Positions 47,504-57,030 of a stretch of 64,000 bases of DNA are shown here, in pieces. The number at the start of each line of letters is the position of its first letter. Position 1 is the stretch's first letter. The stretch comes from Oligoflexus tunisiensis (GTDB lineage: Bacteria; Bdellovibrionota_B; Oligoflexia; Oligoflexales; Oligoflexaceae): positions 7,058,346 through 7,122,345 of the forward strand of contig NZ_BDFO01000001.1 of assembly GCF_001748245.1 (NCBI RefSeq), written 5' to 3'. The position numbers and the translations under genes are program-made. The notes beneath the pieces were generated by a model. That model was given only the letters and a program-made list of their open reading frames with translations, made no database searches and was not told where the DNA came from.

Positions 47504-48610
47504 TTAGAAGCTGACTCGTTCGTACGGCAGTCCGAGGGCTTCCGCAACGGCTGAGTAGGTGACCTTGCCCTGATAGGTGTTGAGACCCAGGGTCAAAGCC
47601 GGAGAGTCGCGCAAAGCTCTTTCGAGGCCCTTGTTCGCCAGCTCCATGGCATATTTCAGCGTGACGTTGGTCAAGGCATAGGTCGAGGTCTTGGGAACAT
47701 CGCCGGGAATATTCGTCACACCGTAGTGCAGAACATTTTCGTCGACGAAGACAGGATCATCGTGGGTCGTCGGACGAATGGTTTCGATGCAACCCCCCTG
47801 ATCGATCGCGACGTCGACGATGGCCGAACCGGGTTCCATGGTGCGTACCATCTCGCGGGTCACAAGGCGGGGAGCCTTGGCACCAGCGATGAGCACCGCA
47901 CCGACCACGAGATCGGATTCCGCGACGGCGTCAGCGATGTTTTCAGGGTTCGACATCATGGTGTCAATGTCATTGCCGAAGATATCATCGAGGTAAGCGA
48001 GGCGGGCTGCGTTCACATCCAGAATGGTCACCCGCGCGCCCAGGCCGATCGCCATCTTCGCCGCGTGGACGCCGACAACGCCGCCGCCAACGATCGTAAC
48101 GCGACCGCGGCGCACACCAGGAACGCCACCGAGCAGAAGACCTTTGCCGCCGGAATGCTTCTGCAGACACTGAGCTCCGACCTGAACCGACATGCGGCCG
48201 GCGACTTCACTCATGGGCGTGAGGAGTGGCAGCGATCCGTTGGCCAGCTGAATGGTTTCATAAGCGATGGAAGACACACCGCGCTTGACGAGCTCGTGCC
48301 CAAGTTCGTGAGCGGCAGCGAGGTGCAGATAGGTATAAAGAATCTGGCCTTTGCGCATCAGGGGGAATTCCTGAGCGACCGGCTCTTTCACTTTGATAAT
48401 CATGTCGGCGCTGCCCCAGATCTCAGCGGCGGATCCGATCATGGTGGCGCCAGCGGCCAAATATTTTTCGTCGGGAATAACCGCACCAAGGCCGGCAGTT
48501 TTCTCGACCAACACCTGGTGGCCTGCGTCCACCAGCATTTTTACGCCACCCGGAACGATGGCCACTCGATTCTCGCGGTTCTTAACTTCCTTCGGAACAC
48601 CGATGATCAT
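47504..48610 (-). CDS. ald: alanine dehydrogenase
   Basis: NAD-dependent oxidative deamination of L-alanine to pyruvate and ammonia, or the reverse. 368 residues, family length. MIIGVPKEVKNRENRVAIVP at the N-terminus, catalytic-region segment ILYTYLHLAAAHELG, and the nucleotide-binding loop VTIVGGGVVGVHAAKMAIGLGA split across the Rossmann domain. Usually hexameric and cytoplasmic. Alone in function among the neighbouring RNA-modification genes. Confidence 0.97.
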   Translation of the reverse strand: MIIGVPKEVKNRENRVAIVPGGVKMLVDAGHQVLVEKTAGLGAVIPDEKYLAAGATMIGSAAEIWGSADMIIKVKEPVAQEFPLMRKGQILYTYLHLAAAHELGHELVKRGVSSIAYETIQLANGSLPLLTPMSEVAGRMSVQVGAQCLQKHSGGKGLLLGGVPGVRRGRVTIVGGGVVGVHAAKMAIGLGARVTILDVNAARLAYLDDIFGNDIDTMMSNPENIADAVAESDLVVGAVLIAGAKAPRLVTREMVRTMEPGSAIVDVAIDQGGCIETIRPTTHDDPVFVDENVLHYGVTNIPGDVPKTSTYALTNVTLKYAMELANKGLERALRDSPALTLGLNTYQGKVTYSAVAEALGLPYERVSF

Positions 48611-48679
48611 ACGTGCTGACCTTTGCCTTAAAATGTCTCAAAAAACGCTGTGATTGCCCCTCGCGATCACCGCACGTTC

Positions 48680-49459
48680 TTACGATACGGTAGCCCCCAG
48701 GTCAATCGTCATTCCATCGTAAGCCAGCTCCACGCCCGGTGGCATTTCCGCGTTATGTTTGGCATAGTCCACATCATGAGCCAGATGCGAAATGATGCCT
48801 CGCTTCACGCCGAGCTGGCGAAAGAGTTCGATGGTTTCGGGAATGACACTGTGAGCCTTATGGGTGCCAAAGTGAATTCCACTGGCCACCATGGTATGGA
48901 TCTGCCCGCGCCAACGCTCGATGGTGTCGGCCGGGAAACGCTTGAAATCCGTGGCATAAACGAAATTGCCGAAGCGGAACCCGCAGGTATTGACATGTCC
49001 GTGTGGAAGACGCACGGGTTCGATGGCAAAGTCACCAATCGCAAACGGGCCCACCGGCATCGGGAGCAGATCGACCTGGGGCGTGGCGCCCTGGTAGCCC
49101 GTGTCCTCGAAGGCATAGCGGAACCGTTCACGAAACTCGCTGTGATACTCTTCCATCAGATAGCAGTCGATGGACCTTCTGTTGCGAAAATAAAAGCCGC
49201 GCAGGTCGTCGAAACCCTGCGTGTGATCGGCATGAGTGTGGGTATACAAAACGGCTAGAACTGCGTCGATGCCGGCCTGCAGAACCTGCAGCCGCATTTC
49301 CGGAGAGGTGTCGATGAGCAGAGTGTCCGATCCCTTCTGCAGGGCGATCGACGCGCGGGTTCTCTTATTGCGAATATCCGGGCTTTTGCAGACCGCACAG
49401 GGACAGCCGATAACCGGCACACCGGTGGAGGTGCCTGAGCCCAAAATGATAACTTTCAC
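48680..49459 (-). CDS. MBL-fold metallohydrolase, PhnP/tRNase Z-like
   Basis: 259 residues. Begins MKVIILGSGTSTGVPVIGCP, then a CAVC pair, and has the metal-binding motif THTHADHTQGFDDLRGF plus later His ligands (LPHGHVNTCGF, and SHLAHDVDY near the end). Closest to the PhnP-like cyclic phosphodiesterase branch of the beta-lactamase fold; those act on cyclic ribose phosphates. Substrate not certain. No phn genes nearby. Confidence 0.87.
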   Translation of the reverse strand: MKVIILGSGTSTGVPVIGCPCAVCKSPDIRNKRTRASIALQKGSDTLLIDTSPEMRLQVLQAGIDAVLAVLYTHTHADHTQGFDDLRGFYFRNRRSIDCYLMEEYHSEFRERFRYAFEDTGYQGATPQVDLLPMPVGPFAIGDFAIEPVRLPHGHVNTCGFRFGNFVYATDFKRFPADTIERWRGQIHTMVASGIHFGTHKAHSVIPETIELFRQLGVKRGIISHLAHDVDYAKHNAEMPPGVELAYDGMTIDLGATVS

Positions 49460-49497
49460 GAGAATCGCTCCCTCTTTTGGGCTGCCTGGGCGTCTCT

Positions 49498-50958
49498 TTA
49501 ACGGAAGTATCCTTCGATGTAACGTCGCGGGCAGCTCGCCTGCTTCACAAGTTTGTGCATGGCGTTGAGCTTATCGAATTTCCATGCTACCTGCTTGCGG
49601 AGAGCTTGTAAAAGGCTATCCAAACCATGGGCATCCTCCCCTGCGGTCACAAAGGATTCCCAATCCCCGAACATGGTGCCGTCAGCCGGCAGATCGGTCA
49701 GACAGAAGGCCTGCTCCCGATAGAGAAAATCCAGCGCGGTCCGAATCGTGTCGCGGCCCAGATCGGTTTGCACCACGAGTTTCTGGAGCAGTTCCAGCTC
49801 ACGGTAACCGCTGCGCTGCTGGAAGAGATCCTGCAAAATTCCATGGACCTTGAGCAGATCCATTTCACTCGGATAGCTCTTCTCAATCATGAATTTCTGA
49901 ATGTAGTAATCACGCGGCCCATAATGGAGATGGCAGAGCGCCAGACCCCCGTCACGTCCCGCGCGACCGATTTCCTGGGTATAGGATTCGACCGAGCATG
50001 GCATGTTTGCATGATAAACATAGCGAATGGAAGGCAGGTTGATGCCCATGCCAAAGGCTTTGGTGGCGACCATGACCTGCAGTTTCTGGGCGCAGAATGC
50101 TTCCTGGGCACGCATCCGTTCATCCGCCCGCAGCCCGCCATGATAAAGACCCACCGGGATTTTTGCCTGGCGCAACTTGTGAAACATCTCTTCCGCGGAC
50201 TTGCGGGTGGCGGCATACACAATGCCCTGACCTTCCGCTTCCCGGATGCCCTCCACCACATGCAGCTTTTGCGAATCGACCTTGTCGTGCCGATGCACGA
50301 TGAGTTCCAGGTTATCCCGGGGCGCAGCGCGCAGAATCTGCCTGGGCTCCCGCATGCCGAGGATCTGAATAATTTCCCGGCGTTCTTCGGCCGTGACCGT
50401 CGCCGTCAGAGCCATGCGCGGCGCGGGACCGAGTTCATCGAGGTAGGTTCCGAGCCGGCGATATTCCGTGCGGAATCCCATGCCCCACTGATGCACGCAG
50501 TGGGCTTCATCAATGGCAATCAGGGCCAGGGGCAGATCCTTCAAAAGCTCGCGAAAGCCCGGTAAAGCCAGTCGTTCAGGCGAGACATAAAGAACTTTCA
50601 AACGCTGCGCGAGAATCAACTCGCGCGCGTCGCGCTTTTCATCGATCGACATCATGCTGTCAAAGGACAGAGAAGGAATGGAGAGGTCCTGCAGCTGACG
50701 CTGCTGATCGCGCATGAGGGCGATCAAAGGTGAAACCACCAGCACAAGGCCAGGGGAAACCAGAGCGGGGATAAGATAGCAGAAGCTTTTGCCACCACCT
50801 GTCGGCACCACCACGAACGAGTCGTGGCCGCGCAGGGCTTCGGTTACAGCTTCAATTTGATAGTCATAAAGGCTGGGTACACCCAAACGCGTGGCCATCT
50901 GTTCGAAGAGCGGACGACCGGGCGAGGCGATTCCAGCCTGGAGTATGTTCTCGTGCAT
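49498..50958 (-). CDS. RecQ-family helicase, truncated before zinc/RQC/HRDC domains
   Basis: 486 residues. All SF2 helicase motifs are seen: VPTGGGKSFCYL (I), IDEAHCVHQWG (II, DEAH), ALTATVTAEERR (III), MATKAFGMGINLPSIRYVYH (V), QEIGRAGRDG (VI). The protein stops at ASCPRRYIEGYFR, where RecQ proteins normally continue to ...YFGE and three more zinc-binding Cys. It therefore lacks three of four zinc Cys, RQC and HRDC. Downstream bases do not restore them in the frame I read. MHENILQAG with AGGAAGCGAA upstream is taken as start, not the 51006 alternative. Confidence 0.88.
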   Translation of the reverse strand: MHENILQAGIASPGRPLFEQMATRLGVPSLYDYQIEAVTEALRGHDSFVVVPTGGGKSFCYLIPALVSPGLVLVVSPLIALMRDQQRQLQDLSIPSLSFDSMMSIDEKRDARELILAQRLKVLYVSPERLALPGFRELLKDLPLALIAIDEAHCVHQWGMGFRTEYRRLGTYLDELGPAPRMALTATVTAEERREIIQILGMREPRQILRAAPRDNLELIVHRHDKVDSQKLHVVEGIREAEGQGIVYAATRKSAEEMFHKLRQAKIPVGLYHGGLRADERMRAQEAFCAQKLQVMVATKAFGMGINLPSIRYVYHANMPCSVESYTQEIGRAGRDGGLALCHLHYGPRDYYIQKFMIEKSYPSEMDLLKVHGILQDLFQQRSGYRELELLQKLVVQTDLGRDTIRTALDFLYREQAFCLTDLPADGTMFGDWESFVTAGEDAHGLDSLLQALRKQVAWKFDKLNAMHKLVKQASCPRRYIEGYFR

Positions 50959-51080
50959 TTCGCTTCCTGCGGAGACCTTGCTGGCCCAGCAATCTTTGCT
51001 TTTCAAGTCCGGGTATATCTTGTAACAGATAGCTGCTATTTTTGCATAAGTTTGTGCAATTGGCGATAAGGATCAAGAGC

Positions 51081-52280
51081 TTGAGTCTTTACATACAAAA
51101 GTATGGCGGAACCTCTGTGGGTACGCTCGAACGCATACGGGCCGTGGCCGAACACATCGCCGCCACTTACCGCCAAGGGCACCGCCTCGTGGTGGTCGTC
51201 AGCGCCATGGGACAGCAAACGGATGAGCTTCTGGATATGGCTCTGGCCTTGAGTCCGGAACCACCTCAGCGGGAAGTCGATATGCTGCTTTCCGTTGGCG
51301 AACGGATCAGCATGTCGCTCCTGGCCATTGCACTCAATGAGATGAAAGTTCCGACCGTTTCCTTTACCGGTTCCCAGAGTGGCATTCTCACCGACGATAC
51401 GCACGGCAACGCCAGAATTCAGAAAATTCTGGGCGATCGCATTCGGAAGGCGCTCGACAGCGGAAAACTGGTGATTGTTGCCGGATTTCAGGGCATGTCG
51501 GAAGCCGGCAAGGAGATCACCACGCTGGGCCGCGGAGGTTCTGATCTGACAGCCATTGCCCTTGCGCACACTCTGAAGGCGGATCGTTGTCAAATCTATA
51601 AGGATGTGGATGGCGTTTGCTCGGCCGACCCACGTCTCGTACCATCAGCCCAGGTTATGCCGTCCATGAGCTGGGACAGCCTCAGTCACCTCACCTGGTA
51701 TGGATCGGGTGTGGTACACAACCGTGGGGTTCACCTCGCCAAGAAATATCAAATTCCGCTCGAAATTCGTTCGAGTTTCAATCTGGAAACCCCAGGAACT
51801 CTCGTAGGGGGGAGCAAGACTGTGGAAAGAGCTGTTGTTCACGCCATCACCCATCGCAAGGATCTGAGCTGGATTCGTATTTCGGATTGCCAGGCAGGGA
51901 CGATCAGCCCGGTGCTGAGCTATCTCTTCACGCTGGGTGAGCACCCGCTGTTTGTTCAGCAGCAGCACACCGAGCATGGTCTGACCATGGATCTGGTGTT
52001 AAGTCAGAAGTTCAAGGATAAGCTGGCCGCTTTCATCACGAAGGTATGTCCAGGTGCGAAAGCGAACGAACGCGGCCATGGCCTGGCCTGCATCACGCTG
52101 GTGGGGGATGGTTTCTGGCAGCAGCCGGAACTGCTCGGCCGCATGCTGGAAAGCCTGGGCCAGTCGCCTTTGCTTTTTGACTGCAAGAACGCGGTTGCCA
52201 ATCTTCTTATTCCGCAGGAACACCTGGAGCAGGGCCTGCGTTCCTTGCATCGGGATCTGATCGAAGCGGCTGTTCAATAA
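51081..52280 (+). CDS. lysC: aspartokinase
   Basis: First step of the aspartate pathway (lysine, threonine, methionine, diaminopimelate). 399 residues from a TTG at 51081, giving MSLYIQKYGGTSVG as in most family members. Kinase hallmarks: KYGGTSVG, FQGMSEAGKEITTLGRGGSD and QIYKDVDGVCSADPR. The C-terminal about 130 residues form the ACT-type regulatory region, where lysine or threonine feedback acts in known enzymes. The frame is open back to 51042 (TTG). Divergent from the RecQ-like gene. Confidence 0.95.
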   Translation: MSLYIQKYGGTSVGTLERIRAVAEHIAATYRQGHRLVVVVSAMGQQTDELLDMALALSPEPPQREVDMLLSVGERISMSLLAIALNEMKVPTVSFTGSQSGILTDDTHGNARIQKILGDRIRKALDSGKLVIVAGFQGMSEAGKEITTLGRGGSDLTAIALAHTLKADRCQIYKDVDGVCSADPRLVPSAQVMPSMSWDSLSHLTWYGSGVVHNRGVHLAKKYQIPLEIRSSFNLETPGTLVGGSKTVERAVVHAITHRKDLSWIRISDCQAGTISPVLSYLFTLGEHPLFVQQQHTEHGLTMDLVLSQKFKDKLAAFITKVCPGAKANERGHGLACITLVGDGFWQQPELLGRMLESLGQSPLLFDCKNAVANLLIPQEHLEQGLRSLHRDLIEAAVQ

Positions 52281-52337
52281 GGCCGAGCTTTGACCTTCCT
52301 TCACGCCTCCCCGATAATGGAGGCTGAGGAGGTCACG

Positions 52338-55082
52338 ATGCTTCACTACGCGTTTTCCATCCTGCTCAGTCTGCTGCTTCTGTTTCCTTTCCCAGGTTTC
52401 GGCCAGGAACTTCACTTTGAAATCAACACCCTCAGCGACATCAAGAGCGCCCTGCAAACCGATCCCAGAGCACTCAAGGTTTCAGCCGAAGGTAAATTGC
52501 AAAACCTTGGCGAGGAACAGACTTCCGCCACTTGGGTGCAGGCCTTCCTCGCCTATACGCTGGCCGTCAATGAACTCGGCTCGCTGGAACCTCTGCGGCT
52601 TCGTTATGCGGACCTTCTGAAGGCCATGCAGGAGGCGCAGAGGCTCGGCCTCCACGAGGAATTTCTTCTCTTGCGTTACGTCTGGATCTTTGTTCCCGAT
52701 CCTGAAGGCAAGGTACGGGAGGAGCTGACCTTCCTCAAGGATCTGGTCAGGCTCGCGGATCAGTTCAATATTCCTGCAGCGAAGGTGAAGGCCCGGATGG
52801 ATCTCGCCTATAACATGCGGGAGCGCGGCGACACCAAACAGGCCCTCATGCTCCTGAATGAGATGAATGATATCGTCAAGGCCCATCCGGAGATTGACCT
52901 TGTCGATCGGCTGATCGTGCAGAATCAGTCCGCCATCTCCTTTCTCAAGCAGGGTCAGCACGAGCAGGCGCACGCCATTCACGAGGCCATTGCCGTCATC
53001 TGCCGTCGGGAAGGATACAGCTATCTCGGTTCCATCATGGAAAACCATCTCGGCGATTTTTATGCCAGCAAGGGGGATCCCGCCTCACTCGAACAGGCGG
53101 AGATGCATTATCGCAATGCGCTCCAGATTACCCGCAAGCAGGCCAATGGCTGGCTTGAGGCCACGGTGTCGCTGAACCTCGCCCAGCTTCATATGAATCG
53201 AAACGAAACCAGCAAATCCAGGGTGCTGGCGCGCAGGGCCGCTGAACTCTTTGAAGTCAATGATGATGTCATGGGCGTGGCGGATGCCGCCTCCATGCTG
53301 GGCCTTCTGGCGATCGACGCACGGCAGTGGCGGGAGGCGGCTGCGCAGCTGGATCGCGCGGAAAAAATCTATATGGAGCACGATTACAAGGAAAGCGTTC
53401 GCACCATTCTGGAAGCGCGCTCCAAAATGTATGAAGGCATGGGGGACCTGCGGCGTGCCCTGGATCTTTTGAAGGCCTTTGTCGCGGAGTTCAAAAACGC
53501 CGTCAGTGACAGAAATCAGAAAAGCATCGCCGAGCTTTTGGTCAACACCGGCCTTAAGGTCGAGGCGGAGCGGAACAAGGCCCTGCAAAAGGAAAACGAG
53601 CTGCAGGCGCAGGAGATTTCCGCGGCCCGCAAAATCCGGGTGGCCCTCGTGGTGGTCGCGGTTCTGGCCCTTGGCATTCTCGTCCTTCTGATCCAGGTTT
53701 ATCAGGGATCACAGCAGATTCGTACGAGCAAACTCAAGATGCAGCGGATTCTGGATCATATTGAAGAAGGCATTTTTACCATCAATGCCCAGCTGCATAT
53801 CGAAGGGGAATCCTCGGCCTTTCTGCAGCAGATTTTCGAGCTGCATGAGCCGCCCACGGGCCATGATGCGCTCGACATCCTGCTGGGACAGAGCCATCTG
53901 AATGCCGAAGAGCGCAGCATGGTTCGCGAGGTGCTGCGAGCCTGCATTCATGAGGAGGTGCTGGCGTTTGAATTGAATGCCGCGCATCTGCCCACCGAAC
54001 TGCAGATTCACGGGCAGGTGACCCGCATCGTGCTTGTGCACTGGACGCCCCTCTTTGACAAGGATAAAAGGATTCACGGTTTTCTGGTCAACCTGCATGA
54101 TGCCACCGTGGAGAGGCGGCTGGCGGCTGCCGTGGAGGCCGAAAAAAGCAAGAGTCAGGAACGGGAGCATCGCATCCTTGAAATCGTGCGGGCCGAACGT
54201 ACGGCCCTGCGCAAGGCCTTTGCCGATGCGCATCGGGTGATGGAGAGCCTGGGACAAGCGTCCTTGACCGAGGATCAGATTCAGGATGCCTTCCGCGATC
54301 TTCATACGATCAAGGGCGTGGCGCGAACGCTCGGCATGCGGGCCATGAGCCTTGGGAGTCATGAACTGGAAGGCAAACTGCTGGTGCTGAGGGAGAAGGA
54401 GACTTTGGATCTCTCACTTTGGGAACAGCACATTGCGCAGTTCCGCTCGATCGTCCAGGATTATGAAGCCCTTGTGCAGCAGATTGAACAGGGCAGCGCC
54501 ATCAATCATGCCGACGATGGCAACCTCGCCCATGAAGTCGGTCGTCATCAGAATATGGTCGTAAAACTTTTGAAGCGACAGAAGGTGGATTGCGAAAGTT
54601 TTGAAGTGATCGACGAGCTGATTCACTGGCCTGAGGAACTTCTGCAGGCGGCCGGAGAGGTTCTGGTTCACAGCCTCACCAACAGCGTGGACCATGGTTT
54701 CAATCTTCCCAAGGTTCGCGGCCTGCCGGTGGCAGCAGCCCGCTTTCGCATTCATGCGCGCGAGGAAGGCTCCGGCGCCGTGAGCCTTGAAATACAGGAT
54801 AACGGCCAGGGTCTTGATCTGGACCTTCTGAAAGCGCTGGCCAAGCAAAGAGCCTGGGCCGGCCAGACCTTTGCTGAACTCACCCCGATGCTGTTTCTGG
54901 ATGGGCTTTCCACTGCGGAAAAAGCCACAGCCACCAGCGGTCGTGGGGTCGGGCTTGCGGCGATTCGGGCGATTGCTGAGAAATGGCAGGGATCGGCGGA
55001 GATCATGCCCAATGCCGATGGCCGGGGCTGCTGCCTGACGGTGCATCTCAAGACGCCGAAACCGCTGGCAGCTTCCGCTTAA
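52338..55082 (+). CDS. TPR/Hpt histidine kinase, CheA-like
   Basis: 914 residues. Signal-like N-terminus (FSILLSLLLLFPFPGFGQEL), periplasmic TPR-like helical region (about 60-400), coiled coil with one membrane helix (VALVVVAVLALGILVLLIQV), a PAS-like segment, then an Hpt domain (FRDLHTIKGVARTLGMRAMS; phospho-His in LHTIKG) and a CheA-type ATPase: N box LVHSLTNSVDHGF, G boxes DNGQGLDL and GRGVGLAAI. No CheW-like P5 or receiver domain. Start MLHYAF with GAGGAGGTCACG upstream. Probably senses an envelope signal and passes phosphate to a separate regulator, such as the orphan receiver at 5030; that pairing is speculation. Confidence 0.87.
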   Translation: MLHYAFSILLSLLLLFPFPGFGQELHFEINTLSDIKSALQTDPRALKVSAEGKLQNLGEEQTSATWVQAFLAYTLAVNELGSLEPLRLRYADLLKAMQEAQRLGLHEEFLLLRYVWIFVPDPEGKVREELTFLKDLVRLADQFNIPAAKVKARMDLAYNMRERGDTKQALMLLNEMNDIVKAHPEIDLVDRLIVQNQSAISFLKQGQHEQAHAIHEAIAVICRREGYSYLGSIMENHLGDFYASKGDPASLEQAEMHYRNALQITRKQANGWLEATVSLNLAQLHMNRNETSKSRVLARRAAELFEVNDDVMGVADAASMLGLLAIDARQWREAAAQLDRAEKIYMEHDYKESVRTILEARSKMYEGMGDLRRALDLLKAFVAEFKNAVSDRNQKSIAELLVNTGLKVEAERNKALQKENELQAQEISAARKIRVALVVVAVLALGILVLLIQVYQGSQQIRTSKLKMQRILDHIEEGIFTINAQLHIEGESSAFLQQIFELHEPPTGHDALDILLGQSHLNAEERSMVREVLRACIHEEVLAFELNAAHLPTELQIHGQVTRIVLVHWTPLFDKDKRIHGFLVNLHDATVERRLAAAVEAEKSKSQEREHRILEIVRAERTALRKAFADAHRVMESLGQASLTEDQIQDAFRDLHTIKGVARTLGMRAMSLGSHELEGKLLVLREKETLDLSLWEQHIAQFRSIVQDYEALVQQIEQGSAINHADDGNLAHEVGRHQNMVVKLLKRQKVDCESFEVIDELIHWPEELLQAAGEVLVHSLTNSVDHGFNLPKVRGLPVAAARFRIHAREEGSGAVSLEIQDNGQGLDLDLLKALAKQRAWAGQTFAELTPMLFLDGLSTAEKATATSGRGVGLAAIRAIAEKWQGSAEIMPNADGRGCCLTVHLKTPKPLAASA

Positions 55083-55897
55083 TCGATCGGGGCGGAAACG
55101 CCCACAAAAAGTCCCGGACTGTTCGCGGAATGAAGGCGCAGGAATGTGAAGCCCAGTTCCGGCTGCAGTCCATCCCGACGCCAGATGGCGGCAACGCCGA
55201 GACGCAGATAAAGGCCGACGCCATCATCAATGCGGTTGTTGAGCACTTTGCCTTCATCAAGGCCGGCGGGCAGGGTTACGGTCGCATTGCTGAGACCCAG
55301 ATCCCCATCAAGGCGCAAGGCTATCATTTGATAAGGGGCCAGGAGTTCGCTGATCCCCACGCTCATCCCTGCGGTGGTCACGGAAACATTGGCCGCAGCT
55401 ACGCCTGCGCCCAGGTTATCCGAGGCCTTGCCTGAACCTGAGAGATAGTGCAGGCGTCCGGTCAGCAGAAAATCTCTCCAGAGCAGGTAGTAAACGCCAC
55501 CTTCCAGGCTGGTGCCCACGAAGCTGTCACCGACGCCCAGATTCACAGCGCCCAGGCCCACGCCCCAGGACAGTTCCGGCAGCGGGGTGATGAGGCGGAA
55601 ATACTTTTGAGGATTGCGGGCCTTTTCATCCTCGATCACTTCCATTTCATAAGAGCGATAGAGAGGCGCCCATCTTTGCGTAATCTTGATCATGCGGCTT
55701 CTGTTGCGGATTTCCACGACTTCACCGATGGCCGCAAGCTGCCCCTCACCGGAAAAAACGCCAACCTTGTCGCCGATTGTCAGACGTTTGGTCTGCACTT
55801 CGCAGATCGTCTGCTGCTTGTCACATTTAAAGGGCATGGCAAATGCGGGAGCGGCCAGCAAAAGGCCCAGTAGACTGCTGATCCATGGCATGCGCAT
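55079..55897 (-). CDS. putative outer-membrane protein
   Basis: 272 residues; signal peptide MRMPWISSLLGLLLAAPAFA (cleavage near residue 20). A mature N-terminal piece with two Cys (KCDKQQTIC) and an SH3-like segment (LTIGDKVGVFSGEGQLAAIG) leads into an alternating-strand C-terminal part such as WGVGLGAVNLGVGDSFVGTS and GLYLRLGVAAIWRRDGLQPE, typical of a barrel. Family not recognised. Its stop shares TTAA with the kinase gene on the other strand. Last gene of the dnaX-mglA group. The start at MRMPW is better spaced to GGAG than the longer frame. Confidence 0.75.
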   Translation of the reverse strand: MRMPWISSLLGLLLAAPAFAMPFKCDKQQTICEVQTKRLTIGDKVGVFSGEGQLAAIGEVVEIRNRSRMIKITQRWAPLYRSYEMEVIEDEKARNPQKYFRLITPLPELSWGVGLGAVNLGVGDSFVGTSLEGGVYYLLWRDFLLTGRLHYLSGSGKASDNLGAGVAAANVSVTTAGMSVGISELLAPYQMIALRLDGDLGLSNATVTLPAGLDEGKVLNNRIDDGVGLYLRLGVAAIWRRDGLQPELGFTFLRLHSANSPGLFVGVSAPID

Positions 55898-55937
55898 GAG
55901 GGAAGGCTCCTCCACAGTCGGTTTCAGGTCCAGGAAT

Positions 55938-56423
55938 CTATTTTACCAGATCGGGACCGTTTTCGGCCATGAGCTGCGTCAGGCGCTTCTGCACCTCCTC
56001 ATCCATCTCCAGTATCGAAAATTCATCATGCAGCGTGCCGGCGAAGACCTGCATGGCTTTGTTGTAGGCCACGCGCACGGAACCCTGGGGCAGGGCCCGC
56101 AGAATATCAACAATGCGAAGCCAGTCCGTGGAGCCACGGCAGAGGTTTGGATCGATTTTCATCAGATAAAGCAGCGAAGGGTCCCGCCCTTCCGCTTTCA
56201 GAACCGGCTCAACCACCAGGATCGGCTCGATGCGATCGGCGAGCTCCGGTCGGCCGAGAGCTTTGGCGGCTATATTCTGGGCCTGTTTGGAAACGGCGAG
56301 CGTCGGTTCCACGAAACGGGTCAGTCCGAAATATCCCTCAGGGTCCGAGGGGAAGCGCATGACGCCTTGGGCATCAAAGGTTTGCAGAAGAACGGTAATA
56401 CGAGGGGTCTTGAAAGGCTGCAT
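55938..56423 (-). CDS. hypothetical protein, 161 residues, next to mglA-like gene
   Basis: Soluble with no signal or membrane segment. It starts MQPFKTPRITVLLQTFDAQG and ends in a helical EEVQKRLTQLMAENGPDLVK. No motif is recognised. It is 8 bases downstream of the MglA-like GTPase gene, so an MglA-related role (effector, or MglB-like partner) is possible by position, but it does not look like a Roadblock/MglB fold. Confidence 0.7.
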   Translation of the reverse strand: MQPFKTPRITVLLQTFDAQGVMRFPSDPEGYFGLTRFVEPTLAVSKQAQNIAAKALGRPELADRIEPILVVEPVLKAEGRDPSLLYLMKIDPNLCRGSTDWLRIVDILRALPQGSVRVAYNKAMQVFAGTLHDEFSILEMDEEVQKRLTQLMAENGPDLVK

Positions 56424-56431
56424 GCCGGATC

Positions 56432-57007
56432 CTATTTCCCAAGCTCATCCAGGATGAGGCCCGAGATTTTTTGTATGGTTTCCAAAGTGCCGATGTGCTG
56501 TGTGGCAATGGCTTCAATATCAGCGAGGCCGTTGGGATTCAATTCCTGTTTCAGCACATCCAGAGCTATGGCCTCTTCATGATCACGTTTATTGTATTGA
56601 ATCACCCGCGGCAGGGCCGAGAAGTTGATACCCTCCTGGGTGAGCAGCTCCTTGGTATGCTGCCAGGAGTCCAGATTTTCCTGCAAGGCGCTGAGGCAGC
56701 TGTCAACGACAAAGACGAGGCCATCGATGCCCTTCAGGAGCACCATGTTGAATGTCGGGTAAAGCCCGTGTTCCGGCATGGTGTAGACATGAAGCTTGAC
56801 ATGAAAATCCTTGAGCTGACCCAGCGACAGCGGAATGAATTCATAAGGCGCGAAGTTTTCGGCGATGAATTCTGCGGGTTCCCGGGTCAGACGGATCGAG
56901 CTGCGACGATAGATCGAACGAAGATTGGCGGTCTTGCCCGCGCCGGAGGCGCCGAGATACAGGACTTTGCAATGGATTTCGCGTGTTTCGAAGTTTGCAT
57001 AGGCCAT
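56432..57007 (-). CDS. MglA-like Ras-family GTPase
   Basis: 191 residues. P-loop GASGAGKT (residues 19-26), switch region, and NKRD for guanine specificity (YNKRDHEEA). MAYANFETREIHCKVLYLGA aligns with MglA starts (such as Myxococcus INYSSREINCKIVYYG), so 57007 is the start. MglA sets cell polarity and motility direction with MglB as its GAP; no Roadblock/MglB gene is seen here. Sits 23 bases after dnaX in the same direction. Switch details differ from Myxococcus and nucleotide cycling is untested. Confidence 0.92.
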   Translation of the reverse strand: MAYANFETREIHCKVLYLGASGAGKTANLRSIYRRSSIRLTREPAEFIAENFAPYEFIPLSLGQLKDFHVKLHVYTMPEHGLYPTFNMVLLKGIDGLVFVVDSCLSALQENLDSWQHTKELLTQEGINFSALPRVIQYNKRDHEEAIALDVLKQELNPNGLADIEAIATQHIGTLETIQKISGLILDELGK

Positions 57008-57030
57008 CGGCGCTCTTCCCATTCAGTGGT

